Assembly (NCBI GenBank): GCA_963755695.1
Contig: CAVWLB010000008.1
Location: 682,001 to 746,000, forward strand
DNA length: 64,000 nucleotides
Source: QHWT01 sp963755695
GTDB taxonomy: Bacteria > Acidobacteriota > Vicinamibacteria > Vicinamibacterales > 2-12-FULL-66-21
Reading direction: 5' to 3'
Shown here: in pieces, positions 19,894 through 29,857 of the stretch
Position numbering within the stretch: the first letter of the stretch is position 1
How the letters are laid out: every line of letters starts with the position of its first letter
The notes under the pieces: model-generated
Databases searched by the model: none
What the model was told of the DNA's origin: nothing
The model's input: only the letters and a program-made list of their open reading frames with translations
Position numbers and translations under genes: made by a program

Positions 19894-20659
19894 CGACGTC
19901 GAGCACGAGCGTCGTGATGTTGTCGGGCCCACCGGCCTCGTTGGCGGCGCCACAGGCGATTGCAGATCGTCTCGAGCGAGACGCCGGAGGAGGCCAGGAG
20001 CGCCCGCAATCGTGTCGTGCGGCACGACCGTGAACAGCCCGTCCGAGCACAGCAGGAACCGTTGGCCGCCGGCGGGCGTCAGCTCGACGGACGTCGACTT
20101 CTGGATCGTCGCCGCCGGCCAGCGCCCGCGTGACTACATTGCGCCACGGGTGCTGTCGCGCCGCACTTGGCGTCATCGCGCCAGCGCGCACCTGCTCCTC
20201 GACCCAGGAATGATCGTTGGTGATTTGCTCGAGCGATCCTTCGCGCAGCACGTAAACCCGGCTGTCGCCCACGTGGGCTACGCTGGCCCGCTTCCGATCG
20301 GCGGAGGCCAGGAACGCCGACGCGGTCGTCGCCATCCCTCGAAGGTCTGCCGCGTCCGCGATGGCGTTGGCAATTTGATGGTTCGCGAGCCGGAATGCGG
20401 CCTTCAGGCGGTTGGATTCGAAGCTCAGCGACGGCTCGAACGGAAACGGCCAGGTGCGGTTCTTGTCGGCGCCGGCGGTTTCCTGAATGAACTTCTGGAT
20501 AGTGTCGACGGCAATGCGTGACGCCACTTCGCCGGCGACGTGGCCGCCCATCCCGTCGGCGACGACGAACAGGCCGAGATCGTCGCGGCTGCAGTAGCTG
20601 TCTTCATTGCTGCTACGGCGGAGACCGGGGTCCGTGCTGACGGCCCAGGACAGCTGCAT
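19883..20659 (-). CDS. PP2C-family protein serine/threonine phosphatase, frameshifted
   Basis: The PP2C metal-binding motifs are clear: SSNEDSYCSRDDLGLFVVAD, GMGGHVAGEVAS, RGMATTASAFLA and VAHVGDSRVYVLR. The end has GGPDNITTLVLDVDAP with the last conserved Asp. These enzymes dephosphorylate Ser/Thr in a Mn2+/Mg2+-dependent way and are relatives of PrpC/Stp. Between about 20155 and 19940 the frame is shifted (expected LLCSDGL segment appears in another frame). No Ser/Thr kinase gene is nearby. It is just upstream of the exporter permease and downstream of atpC with 12 bases between. Confidence 0.8.
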   Translation of the reverse strand: MQLSWAVSTDPGLRRSSNEDSYCSRDDLGLFVVADGMGGHVAGEVASRIAVDTIQKFIQETAGADKNRTWPFPFEPSLSFESNRLKAAFRLANHQIANAIADAADLRGMATTASAFLASADRKRASVAHVGDSRVYVLREGSLEQITNDHSWVEEQVRAGAMTPSAARQHPWRNVVTRALAGGDDPEVDVRRADARRRPTVPAVLGRAVHGRAARHDCGRSWPPPASRSRRSAIACGAANEAGGPDNITTLVLDVDAP

Positions 20660-20671
20660 GGAGGAATCGTA

Positions 20672-21133
20672 TCAGCCTTGCGGCGGCGGCATGCGATGCC
20701 GTCCCACCCGCCCGGCGAACTGGTGGCTCCGGGAGGCGACCTGAAGTCGCGCCAGCGACTTCACGAGGGCGGCCCGCGCCCGTTCGTAGTCGACGTCCGC
20801 GCGCGGCGCGGTCAACCGTGATTCGGCGCGCTTCTTAGATTCTTCGGCGCGGGTGATATCGATATCTTCCGCCCGCTCAGCGAGCTGCGCGAGGATCGTC
20901 ACGCGGTCGGGCAGCACCTCGGCAAAGCCGAACGCAATCGCCAGATACGTCTTCTCCTGTCCCTTCCGGTACCACAGCTCACCCACCGCCAGCGACGCGA
21001 GCATCGGGGTATGCCCCGGCAGCACCCCGAAGTAGCCCTCGCTGCCGGGAATCTCGACTTCGTCCACCTGCTCCCGCACGAGCAGTTTGTCGGGCGTGAC
21101 GATCTGGAGCTCGATATGGGTCGGCAGCGCCAT
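20672..21133 (-). CDS. atpC: ATP synthase F1 epsilon subunit
   Basis: A 153-residue protein with the epsilon beta-sandwich: LQIVTPDKLLVREQVDEVEI and GYFGVLPGHTPMLASLAVGE, followed by the helical hairpin region (RAEESKKRAESRL). It links the rotor to F1 and can inhibit ATP hydrolysis. Two bases separate it from atpD. The C-terminal 30 residues are basic and atypical. The frame is intact. Confidence 0.9.
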   Translation of the reverse strand: MALPTHIELQIVTPDKLLVREQVDEVEIPGSEGYFGVLPGHTPMLASLAVGELWYRKGQEKTYLAIAFGFAEVLPDRVTILAQLAERAEDIDITRAEESKKRAESRLTAPRADVDYERARAALVKSLARLQVASRSHQFAGRVGRHRMPPPQG

Positions 21134-21135
21134 GC

Positions 21136-22617
21136 CTATCCCTTCGCCATCTTTTCCGCTTTGGCGAGCACTTCTTCGATCGTTCCGACCATGTAGAAGG
21201 CCTGCTCAGGGATGCCGTCGTGGCGCCCGTCGACGATCTCCTTGAAGCCCTTCACCGTGTCGGCGATCGGCACGTACTTGCCCGGGAGCCCCGTGAACTG
21301 CTCCGCGACGAAGAATGGCTGCGACAGGAATCTCTGGATCTTGCGGGCGCGCGACACCGTCAGTTTGTCGTCTTCAGACAGTTCGTCGATCCCGAGGATC
21401 GCGATGATGTCCTGGAGGTCCTTGTAGCGCTGCAGCACCTGCTTCACGTTGCGCGCCACCTGGTAGTGGTCGTCGCCGATGATCCGCGGGTCGAGGATCC
21501 GCGACGTGGAGGCCAATGGATCGACGGCGGGGTAGATGCCCAGCTCGACGATCGCGCGCGACAGGTTGGTCGTCGCGTCGAGGTGCGCGAACGTCGTCGC
21601 CGGCGCTGGATCGGTGTAGTCGTCGGCCGGGACGTAGATCGCCTGCACCGAGGTAATCGATCCCTTCTTGGTCGAGGTGATGCGTTCCTGGAGCTCGCCC
21701 ATCTCGGTCAGCAGCGTCGGCTGGTAGCCGACCGCGCTCGGCATGCGGCCGAGGAGCGCCGAAACCTCGGAACCCGCCTGCGTGAAGCGGAAGATGTTGT
21801 CGATGAACAGGAGCACGTCCTTGTTCTCGGCGTCACGGAAGTACTCGGCGACGGTCAGGCCGCTGAGCGCGACGCGCAGCCGCGCACCGGGCGGCTCGGT
21901 CATCTGGCCGTAGACCAGCGCCGCTCGAGACTTCTCGAGCTCCTTCATGTTGATGACGCCGCTCTCCTGGAACTCCAGCCAGAGGTCGTTCCCCTCGCGG
22001 GTGCGCTCGCCGACGCCGGCGAACACCGACACCCCGCCGTGTTTCATCGCAACGTTGTGAATCAGCTCCTGGATGATCACGGTCTTGCCGACGCCCGCGC
22101 CGCCGAACAGCCCGATCTTTCCGCCGCGAAGGTACGGCTCCAGCAGGTCGACCACCTTGATGCCGGTCTCGAACATCTGGAGCTCGGTGGACTGATCTTC
22201 GAGCTGCGGCGCTTCACGATGGATCGACCAGTGCTCCTTTGCGATGATTGGACGATCCGGGAAATCGACGGGCTCGCCGAGCACGTTCATCACGCGACCG
22301 AGCGTCGCGGATCCCACCGGCATGGAGATCGGCGACCCGGTGTCGATCGCCTTCATCCCGCGGCGCATGCCGTCAGTCGGCTTCATCGCGACCGTGCGCA
22401 CCCGGTTCTCTCCCAGATGCTGTTCGACTTCCGCGATAACGTCGATCTTCTCGCCTTGGTCCGCGGGGTCGGACTGGATCCGGACCGCGCTGTAGATCGC
22501 CGGAAGGTGTCCGCCTTCGAATTCGAGGTCCACGACCGGACCGATTATCTGGACGACCTTGCCACTCTTCTGTGTCGCGGCCTTGCCGGCCTTCTCGGTT
22601 GCTGTTGCTGTTTCCAT
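21136..22617 (-). CDS. atpD: ATP synthase F1 beta subunit
   Basis: A 493-residue catalytic subunit. Visible motifs are LFGGAGVGKTVIIQELIHN (P-loop), GVGERTREGNDLW, ALVYGQMTEPPGARLRVALS, LLFIDNIFRFTQAGSEVSAL and VQAIYVPADDYTDPAPATTF. An N-terminal Ala/Thr/Lys-rich extension of about 18 residues precedes the conserved GKVVQIIGPVVDLEF. It binds and converts ADP and phosphate at the inner face of the membrane. The frame is intact. Confidence 0.97.
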   Translation of the reverse strand: METATATEKAGKAATQKSGKVVQIIGPVVDLEFEGGHLPAIYSAVRIQSDPADQGEKIDVIAEVEQHLGENRVRTVAMKPTDGMRRGMKAIDTGSPISMPVGSATLGRVMNVLGEPVDFPDRPIIAKEHWSIHREAPQLEDQSTELQMFETGIKVVDLLEPYLRGGKIGLFGGAGVGKTVIIQELIHNVAMKHGGVSVFAGVGERTREGNDLWLEFQESGVINMKELEKSRAALVYGQMTEPPGARLRVALSGLTVAEYFRDAENKDVLLFIDNIFRFTQAGSEVSALLGRMPSAVGYQPTLLTEMGELQERITSTKKGSITSVQAIYVPADDYTDPAPATTFAHLDATTNLSRAIVELGIYPAVDPLASTSRILDPRIIGDDHYQVARNVKQVLQRYKDLQDIIAILGIDELSEDDKLTVSRARKIQRFLSQPFFVAEQFTGLPGKYVPIADTVKGFKEIVDGRHDGIPEQAFYMVGTIEEVLAKAEKMAKG

Positions 22618-22637
22618 ATCGTGTATTCGCTGGTAGA

Positions 22638-22679
22638 GCGGACCGCGGGTCCGCGGTGTGTTGCCGGGTCTTCAGACCC
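22638..22679 (-). promoter_or_regulatory. Two hairpins in the atpG-atpD spacer
   Basis: GCGGACC (22638-22644) pairs with GGTCCGC (22648-22654) around a three-base loop, and GGGTC (22666-22670) pairs with GACCC (22675-22679) around TTCA. They sit in the 88-base gap between atpG and atpD. A role in RNA processing, stability or attenuation of subunit ratios is possible. No U-tract follows. Confidence 0.5.
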
Positions 22680-22705
22680 CGCCGACAGGTTCGCGCAGAC
22701 CCAGC

Positions 22706-23611
22706 CTAAAGAGCCTCCGCTCCGGATACCACTTCGATGATCTCTCTGGTAATCGCCGCCTGGCGGACTTTGTTCATGTACAACGTCAGCTGGTCAATCA
22801 TCTCCGCTGAGTTCCGCGTCGCCGCGTCCATCGCGGTCATCTGAGCGGCGAAGAACGCGGCGTTCGTTTCGAGCAGCGCGCGCCACGACTGCACCTCGAC
22901 GTGCCGGGGAATCAGCGTGTTGAACAGTTCGCCCGGCGTCGGCTCATAGAGATAGTCGATCTGCGGCGTCGACGGCGCTCCCCCGACGTAAACGCCCGGC
23001 TGCGGCGTGGCCGGCTCCATCTCGAGCCTGGGAATCGGCAACAGGCGTTCGACTACGATGCGCTGCTGGATCACGGATTTGAACTCGTTGTAGACCAGGT
23101 AGACGCTGTCCACGCGACCTTCCGTGAACTCCTCGATCGCTGCCCGCGCGATGTCCTGCGCATGGCTGAACTGCAGCGTCTGAAACAGGTTGACCTGCTC
23201 GTAGCGCACTTCGAATCCGCGCCGCGCGAAAAAATCGCGGCCGCGCCGGCCGATCAGCCCGAGTGCCACCTCGCGCCCGGGATTCTCGACGATGAAGGTG
23301 CTGGCCGACTTGATCACGTTGGTGTTGAAGCTGCCGCACAGCCCGCGATCGGCGGTGATCACGAACATCAGCACCTTGCCGCCGGCGCGCGGCGTCTTGC
23401 GTTCGTCGAGAAGCGGGTGCGACGTCGGATCGACGCGCGAGGCCAGGCTGTTCAAGACCCGCAGCATCTCGATCGCGAACGGCCGGGCGTGCTGGATTCG
23501 CTCCTGCGCCCGCCGCAGCCGGGACGCGGCGACCATCTTCATCGCCTTGGTGATCTGCTGGGTCGACTTGACCGCGCGGATTCGGCGTCGGATGTCTAGC
23601 AATGAGGGCAT
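22706..23611 (-). CDS. atpG: ATP synthase F1 gamma subunit
   Basis: A 301-residue rotor shaft. The conserved ends are clear: RRRIRAVKSTQQITKAMKMV with ASRLRRAQ at the start, ITADRGLCGSFNTNVIK in the centre, and AMDAATRNSAEMIDQLTLYM with NKVRQAAITREIIEVVSGAE at the end. It couples proton flow to the catalytic cycle. The frame is intact. Confidence 0.97.
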   Translation of the reverse strand: MPSLLDIRRRIRAVKSTQQITKAMKMVAASRLRRAQERIQHARPFAIEMLRVLNSLASRVDPTSHPLLDERKTPRAGGKVLMFVITADRGLCGSFNTNVIKSASTFIVENPGREVALGLIGRRGRDFFARRGFEVRYEQVNLFQTLQFSHAQDIARAAIEEFTEGRVDSVYLVYNEFKSVIQQRIVVERLLPIPRLEMEPATPQPGVYVGGAPSTPQIDYLYEPTPGELFNTLIPRHVEVQSWRALLETNAAFFAAQMTAMDAATRNSAEMIDQLTLYMNKVRQAAITREIIEVVSGAEAL

Positions 23612-23636
23612 GCGTCAGTTCGTTCCACCGGTGTGA

Positions 23637-23656
23637 GCCGGGTCGTCTGACCCGGC
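23637..23656 (-). promoter_or_regulatory. Hairpin in the atpA-atpG spacer
   Basis: GCCGGGTC (23637-23644) and GACCCGGC (23649-23656) form a perfect 8-bp stem with a GTCT loop. It shares its GGGTC/GACCC core with the hairpin at 22666 and with the GGGGTCTGACCCC palindromes. No U-tract follows. Confidence 0.55.
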
Positions 23657-23667
23657 GCGCGGCCTGC

Positions 23668-25194
<1,527 letters not shown>

Positions 25195-25233
25195 ATCTCT
25201 GTTTTGCGGCACACCCGGCCTGAAGGGTCGGGC

Positions 25234-25785
25234 CTACTGCGCGGACTGAGTCAACGCTTCCTTCATCTTCTGCAGTTGCGTCGTGACGCTGCCGTCGTAC
25301 ACCGTGCTGCCAAGCCGCGTGATGACCCCGCCGATGATCGATGGGTCGACGCGCGATTCGAGCACGACCTGACGCCCGGTGGCCTGGCCGAGTCCCTGTT
25401 CCAGGGCGCGCACGGTGTCCGCGGCGATCGGAACCGCGGTCGTCACTTCACCCCGAAGCACTTTCTGATGATCCATGAGCCGCTCGCGGTAGCCGAGGGC
25501 TACTTCCGGCAGCAACACCAGGCGATCGCGATCGGCCAGCAGGAGAATCAACTTCGAGACGACCGGCGTGATGCCACCGGCGCGATCGAGCAGCGCCTGG
25601 ACGACGGTGCGCTTCTTCGCCGCGGGTACCGCCGGATTGGCCAAGGTGTGCGACAGCATTTCGTGGCCGGCCACGAGATCGGCGAACTGCTGCAGATCTT
25701 CCTGCGCCTTCTCGACGTTGGCTTCCTTCAGCGCGACGTCGAACAGCGCGCGTGCGTATCGATTGGCCGCCGCGCGGCTGGTCAT
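25234..25785 (-). CDS. atpH: ATP synthase delta subunit
   Basis: A 183-residue stator protein of the OSCP/delta family: AAANRYARALFDVALKE at the start, a central FLRLLADR-like LILLLADRDRLVLLPEVALG and a C-terminal VDPSIIGGVITRLGSTVYDG. It joins F1 to the b/b' stalk. Its start overlaps the atpF stop (ATGA). The frame is intact. Confidence 0.95.
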   Translation of the reverse strand: MTSRAAANRYARALFDVALKEANVEKAQEDLQQFADLVAGHEMLSHTLANPAVPAAKKRTVVQALLDRAGGITPVVSKLILLLADRDRLVLLPEVALGYRERLMDHQKVLRGEVTTAVPIAADTVRALEQGLGQATGRQVVLESRVDPSIIGGVITRLGSTVYDGSVTTQLQKMKEALTQSAQ

Positions 25786-26450
25786 GCCCGCACCTCTTTC
25801 AGCTGCGACCTGTAACGCTCGACCAGGCGAGCCTGGTCGTCCGGAGTGATCGATTTCTTGATCCGTTCGGAGGCGACCGCAACCGCGAGCGTCGCGGCAT
25901 GCTCGACGAGCTCGCGGCGCGCCACCCGCAGCCGCATATCAATCTCACGCCGGGTATGTTCGAGCAGCCGCTGGCGCTCGGCTTCTGCGGCCTGCTGGAT
26001 CCGCACCCGTTCGGCGGCGGTTTCCTCGCTGCCGCGTTTCTTGAGCGCTTCGAGCTCGCCCGGAAGCGCCGCCAGCCTGGCCTGGATGTCCGAGAGCTGA
26101 CGGGTCGCGTTCTCGCGGGTTTCCGCTGCCGCGACGAGATCCTGCCGCACCTTGACGATCCGCGAGGACAGGTATTCGGTCAGCGGTGTCTTGAGGAAGT
26201 AGACGAGCACGCCCGCGAGGATCGCGAAGTTGACCGTCTTCGCGATCACCGGCTGCCATCCTTCTTCGTGCTCCTGTTCCGCTTGCTCGGTCTGGTGGGC
26301 CGCCTGTGGCTGGCTCGCCGCTTCCGGATGTTGCGGCGCGGTGTGGACTGGTCCGCCGAAGGAGACGGCCAGCGTGACAACGACAGCGACGAGTACCGCG
26401 GCAGCCCGCGCGCGTACCAGACGCATGGAGTCGGAGAATCCGGGTGTCAT
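25782..26450 (-). CDS. atpF: ATP synthase F0 b subunit with N-terminal leader
   Basis: A 222-residue protein. Unusually, residues 8-38 look like a cleavable signal segment (RARAAAVLVAVVVTLAVSFG), followed by a Gln/Glu/Ala-rich linker, then the real b-subunit membrane helix (VNFAILAGVLVYFLKTPL) and the long charged coiled coil. It is the peripheral stalk of F0. The leader resembles that in other long b subunits. The frame is intact. Confidence 0.9.
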   Translation of the reverse strand: MTPGFSDSMRLVRARAAAVLVAVVVTLAVSFGGPVHTAPQHPEAASQPQAAHQTEQAEQEHEEGWQPVIAKTVNFAILAGVLVYFLKTPLTEYLSSRIVKVRQDLVAAAETRENATRQLSDIQARLAALPGELEALKKRGSEETAAERVRIQQAAEAERQRLLEHTRREIDMRLRVARRELVEHAATLAVAVASERIKKSITPDDQARLVERYRSQLKEVRA

Positions 26451-26458
26451 GTACGAGT

Positions 26459-26884
26459 TCAGGATGCCTTGCGGCCGAGGATTCGCTCCGCGGCGGCGAC
26501 GCCGAGCGCCTGCGCCTCCGCGTCGAGTTTGCGACGGGCGTCTTCCGCCTCCGCCTGGAGTTGTTGTGCGGCAGTGGCGACGGCGGCCTCCGCCTCGGCG
26601 CGGGTCTCCGCCACGATCTCCGCGCGACGGCTCATCGCGGCACGCCGCATCTCGTCCATCTCGCGATAAATCTCGGAGCGGGCCGCCGCGGTCTTGCGCT
26701 CGAACTCGGCGGTCGCCTCCTGCGCTTCGGTCGCGGACCGTTGCGCCAGCGCACGCGCTGAATCAATGGCTTCCTCGCGCTTGCGGATCACCGCCAGGAC
26801 AGGCCGCAGCAGCAGCCGATCCACGATAAACGTGAGCAGCAGCACGAAAAAGATGACCCAGAGGACCGACAGGTTCGGGAGCAC
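26459..26884 (-). CDS. atpF': ATP synthase F0 b' subunit
   Basis: A 141-residue short b-type subunit: one N-terminal helix (LSVLWVIFFVLLLTFIVDRL) and a long Ala/Glu/Arg coiled coil ending ERILGRKAS. With atpF it gives a heterodimeric b/b' stalk. It begins the operon seen here; genes for subunits a and c are not upstream, so they must lie elsewhere. Confidence 0.9.
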   Translation of the reverse strand: MLPNLSVLWVIFFVLLLTFIVDRLLLRPVLAVIRKREEAIDSARALAQRSATEAQEATAEFERKTAAARSEIYREMDEMRRAAMSRRAEIVAETRAEAEAAVATAAQQLQAEAEDARRKLDAEAQALGVAAAERILGRKAS

Positions 26885-27056
26885 ACAACCTCGCTCGAGA
26901 GTGCAGCAGACGGGTGCGTTTCTGTGGCCTTCGCCACGACCGAGACAAACAACGATTTATACCACGAAACTCACCGATCACCCAGATCTCATCGGTTGCG
27001 GCGCGGAGGTCCAGGAGACGGGGAGATCCGCGAGAACCGGGTCTTCGTGAGTGTCG

Positions 27057-28091
27057 CTAGTGCAGCCGGATAGCGGCGGTCCGTTCGGACACCACCGTCC
27101 CGATGAGATGCGCGGCCACGCCGGCCTTCTGGAGCGACCGGATCGCCTCATCCAGCGCGTCCTTGGCAATCGCCACCAGCAAACCGCCCGAGGTCTGGGG
27201 ATCGTAGAGCACCTGAATACGCAACGGATCCAAATCGCTGTCGATGATGACGCCCGACTCGAAGTGTGTCTTGTTCGTGCGTCCGCCGCCGGGCGTGTTC
27301 TGCTCGACCAGGTCGAGCGCCGCTTCGAGCAGCGGTACCGATTCCACGTCGAGGTCGAGCGTGCGCCTGCTGGCGCGGGCGACTTCGGTGGCGTGGCCGA
27401 TCAGCCCAAAGCCGGTAATGTCGGTGCACGCGTGCACCGCGCCGTTGGGAAGCGCGCGCAAGCTTTCCGCGGCCGCGCGGTTCACTGTTGCCATCGATGC
27501 GATGGCTGCGGCGGCAGCCGATGCCGGCGCTCGATCGAACTTGATCGCGGTCGCAATCACACCAGTGCCGAGCGGTTTCGTGAGCAGCAGGTGATCGCCG
27601 ATCTCGGCGCCGGCGTTGGTCCAGATTCGCCGTGGATCCACTTCGCCGGTGATCGCGTACCCGAACTTGATTTCCAAATCCTGGACCGTGTGCCCTCCAA
27701 GCAGCGCAACACCCGCGGACTGCAGGGTCTCCAACCCGCCCCTGAAAATGTCAGCCAACCGTTCGCGCTCGAGCTCTTTCGGGAAACCGGCGATCGCCAG
27801 CGCCGTGAGCGGGCGGCCGCCCATCGCGTAGACGTCGGAGAGCGCATTGGCCGCGGCGATACGGCCGTAGGCGATCGGGTCGTCGACAATCGGCGTGAAG
27901 AAGTCGACGGTCTGCACCAGCGCCCGGCTGTCATCGAGCCGGTACACACCCGCATCGTCCGCGGTCCTCCAGTCGACGAGGACGCGCGCATCTGACGGCA
28001 CGGGCAGACCACCCAGCACCTGGGCAAGCTCGCCTGCGGCGAGTTTGCTCGCTCAACCGGCGCAGGCGGCGTAGTCGGTCAGCTTCCTCAT
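27057..28091 (-). CDS. selD: Selenide, water dikinase, selenocysteine-containing (Sec at UGA 28053-28055)
   Basis: From ATG 28091 the protein reads MRKLTDYAACAG, UGA, ASKLAAGELAQVLGGLP and continues in the same frame to 27057, giving 344 residues, the usual SelD length. The UGA sits exactly where SelD has its catalytic Cys or Sec. Conserved features follow: VQTVDFFTPIVDDPIAYGRI, AANALSDVYAMGGRPLTAL, LLTKPLGTGV, and VHACTDITGFGLIGHATEVA. SelD makes selenophosphate from selenide and ATP for Sec-tRNA and selenouridine. The frame-preserving UGA, in a region otherwise free of indels, argues for true Sec. selA, selB and selC are not in the window. Confidence 0.93.
28024..28055 (-). promoter_or_regulatory. 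Bacterial SECIS-like hairpin in selD
   Basis: After the UGA (28055-28053), GCAA-A-CTCGCC (28048-28038) pairs with GGCGAG-C-TTGC (28034-28024), leaving a GCA loop that starts with G. That is ten base pairs and one internal mismatch. The loop begins 16 bases after the UGA, at the short end of the spacing accepted for bacterial SECIS elements read by SelB. Confidence 0.65.
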
Positions 28092-28110
28092 TCTTCTCGT
28101 CTCCGCGAGT

Positions 28111-28962
28111 TCACCTTTCGGTGAGGTACTCGTAAATCCGCTGCAGTTCATTTTCGCTCGTGAAGTCGACCTCCACTTTTCCCCCTTTCCCGCGGCGGAC
28201 GATCCGAACGCGAGTACCGAGGGCGAGGCGGAGTTTGTCCTCCGCGGCGCGGGTATGAACGTCCTTTTGCGGCGCGGGCTTCGGAGCCGGAGGCACTTGC
28301 GCCTTCCGGATCAGCGCCTCCGTCTCGCGCACCGAGAGGTTTCCCGCCACGATGTCGCGGGCGAATTGAAGTTGCGAGTCTTCATCGGCGAGCCCGAGCA
28401 GGGCCCGCGCGTGTCCCATCGACAGGGCACCCGACGCCAGGTTCGACCTCACTTCCTGAGGCAGCCGCAGCAGCCGCAGGAAATTCGCCACCGACGATCG
28501 ATCGCGGCCGACGGCATCGGCGATCTGTTCCTGGGTCAGATGAAATTCATCGACCAGCCGTCGATACGCGTGCGCTTCCTCGATTGGGTTGAGATCCTCG
28601 CGCTGGATATTTTCGATCAGCGCGACCGGAAGCAGCCGATCGTCCGGAACGTCGCGAACGACGACCGGCACTTTCAGCAGGCCGACGCGCTGGGCGGCAC
28701 GCCAGCGCCGTTCGCCGGCGATGATCTCGTAGCCGCTATCGACCTTTCGCACGACGATCGGCTGAATGATGCCGTTGCTGCGGATCGATCGGGAGAGCTC
28801 CTCGATCCGTTCATCGTCCATGTGCGTGCGCGGCTGAAATTTGTTCGGCCGCAGGAGGTCGCTGTCGATTTCGAGCGCGCGATCGGGGACAGCGGGGGCG
28901 GCAGGGGAATCGGGAATCAGCGCGCTCAGGCCCCGGCCCAGCGCGGGACGCTTCTCAGCCAT
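28111..28962 (-). CDS. parB: Chromosome partitioning protein ParB
   Basis: About 283 residues: MAEKRPALGRGLSALIP, the N-terminal ParA-stimulating motif with GRGLSALI, then the CTPase/clamp region LRPNKFQPRTHMDDERIEEL, IIAGERRWRAAQRVGL and ALIENIQREDLNPIEEA (GERR and ENIQR motifs), the HTH that binds parS (LTQEQIADAVGRDRSSVANF), and a C-terminal dimerisation region. It binds parS and spreads to organise origin segregation. The start overlaps the parA end by 8 bases. The frame is intact. Confidence 0.95.
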   Translation of the reverse strand: MAEKRPALGRGLSALIPDSPAAPAVPDRALEIDSDLLRPNKFQPRTHMDDERIEELSRSIRSNGIIQPIVVRKVDSGYEIIAGERRWRAAQRVGLLKVPVVVRDVPDDRLLPVALIENIQREDLNPIEEAHAYRRLVDEFHLTQEQIADAVGRDRSSVANFLRLLRLPQEVRSNLASGALSMGHARALLGLADEDSQLQFARDIVAGNLSVRETEALIRKAQVPPAPKPAPQKDVHTRAAEDKLRLALGTRVRIVRRGKGGKVEVDFTSENELQRIYEYLTER

Positions 28963-29764
28963 GATGCGGCTCCGGCGCGGCGGGAGCGGCCGCCTCGCGC
29001 GCGAGCACTTCGCGCGCGAGCGCGAGATACGCCTCGGCGCCACGCGATTTGACGTCGTAGAGGATCACGGGAATTCCATGGCTCGGCGCTTCGCCCAGCC
29101 GAACGTTCCGCGGAATCACGGTAGAAAAGACGCGATCCTGGAAGAAGGCGCGAATGTCGCGGGCGACCTGCTGACCGAGATTGGTGCGCTCATCGTACAT
29201 CGTCATCAGGACGCCTGCGATGTCGAGCGACGGGTTCAACACGGCGCGCACCCGCCGCAGGGTGGCGACGAGATCGGCGAGGCCTTCGAGCGCGAAGTAC
29301 TCGCAGTTGAGCGGGATCAACACCGCGTCCGCCGCGACCAGCGCATTCAGGGTCAGCAGGCCGAGCGACGGAGGCGAGTCGATCAGGACGAAATCGAATC
29401 GCTCGCGGAGATGCTCGAGGAATTGACGCAGGCGGTGCTCGCGGTTGGGGAGCGACACCAGTTCGAGTTCAGCTCCGGTCAGGTTGCGGTCGGCTGGAAT
29501 GAGCGACAGTCCCTTGATGCGGGTCTCGAGGACGAAGTCTTGCGGATTCGAGACCGGCGTGGCCGCGGTGAGCGCCTGGTAGACCGTGCCGGCGGTCGCA
29601 GTCTGACCTTTGAGGCCAACGCCGCTGGTCAGGTTCCCTTGGGGGTCCATATCGACGAGCAGTACGCGTTGCTCGGCGATCGCGAGGGCTGTGGCGAGGT
29701 TGATTGCGGTTGTCGTTTTACCGACACCACCTTTTTGGTTGGCGACGGCGAGAACGCGAGTCAT
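28955..29764 (-). CDS. parA: Chromosome partitioning ATPase ParA
   Basis: A 269-residue deviant-Walker ATPase: VANQKGGVGKTTTAINLATA, VLLVDMDPQGNLTSGVGL, FDFVLIDSPPSLGLLTLNAL and VLMTMYDERTNLGQQV. It forms a gradient that pulls ParB-parS complexes apart. It starts about 78 bases from the parS site and is followed by parB in the same operon. The frame is intact. Confidence 0.95.
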   Translation of the reverse strand: MTRVLAVANQKGGVGKTTTAINLATALAIAEQRVLLVDMDPQGNLTSGVGLKGQTATAGTVYQALTAATPVSNPQDFVLETRIKGLSLIPADRNLTGAELELVSLPNREHRLRQFLEHLRERFDFVLIDSPPSLGLLTLNALVAADAVLIPLNCEYFALEGLADLVATLRRVRAVLNPSLDIAGVLMTMYDERTNLGQQVARDIRAFFQDRVFSTVIPRNVRLGEAPSHGIPVILYDVKSRGAEAYLALAREVLAREAAAPAAPEPHHG

Positions 29765-29841
29765 TTAGGTTGTTTGACCAAACAGGTGAGATACGCGAAT
29801 CGCTGAAAGCATAAACGTCACGGCCAGCGCAATCAAGCCAG

Positions 29842-29857
29842 TGTTCCACGTGGAACA
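29842..29857. promoter_or_regulatory. parS centromere site
   Basis: A perfect 16-bp palindrome, TGTTCCACGTGGAACA, identical in form to ParB-binding parS sites. It abuts the rsmG stop codon (29858-29860) and lies upstream of parA, about 7 kb from dnaA. I found no second exact copy in the window. Confidence 0.92.

Noticed and set aside
21220..22740. A 506-codon open frame opposite atpD
   Set aside because: Shadow of atpD and its spacer.
27057..28019. SelD starting at GTG 28019 as a shorter protein
   Set aside because: This start omits the catalytic Cys/Sec segment; the in-frame UGA reading gives the full family length.
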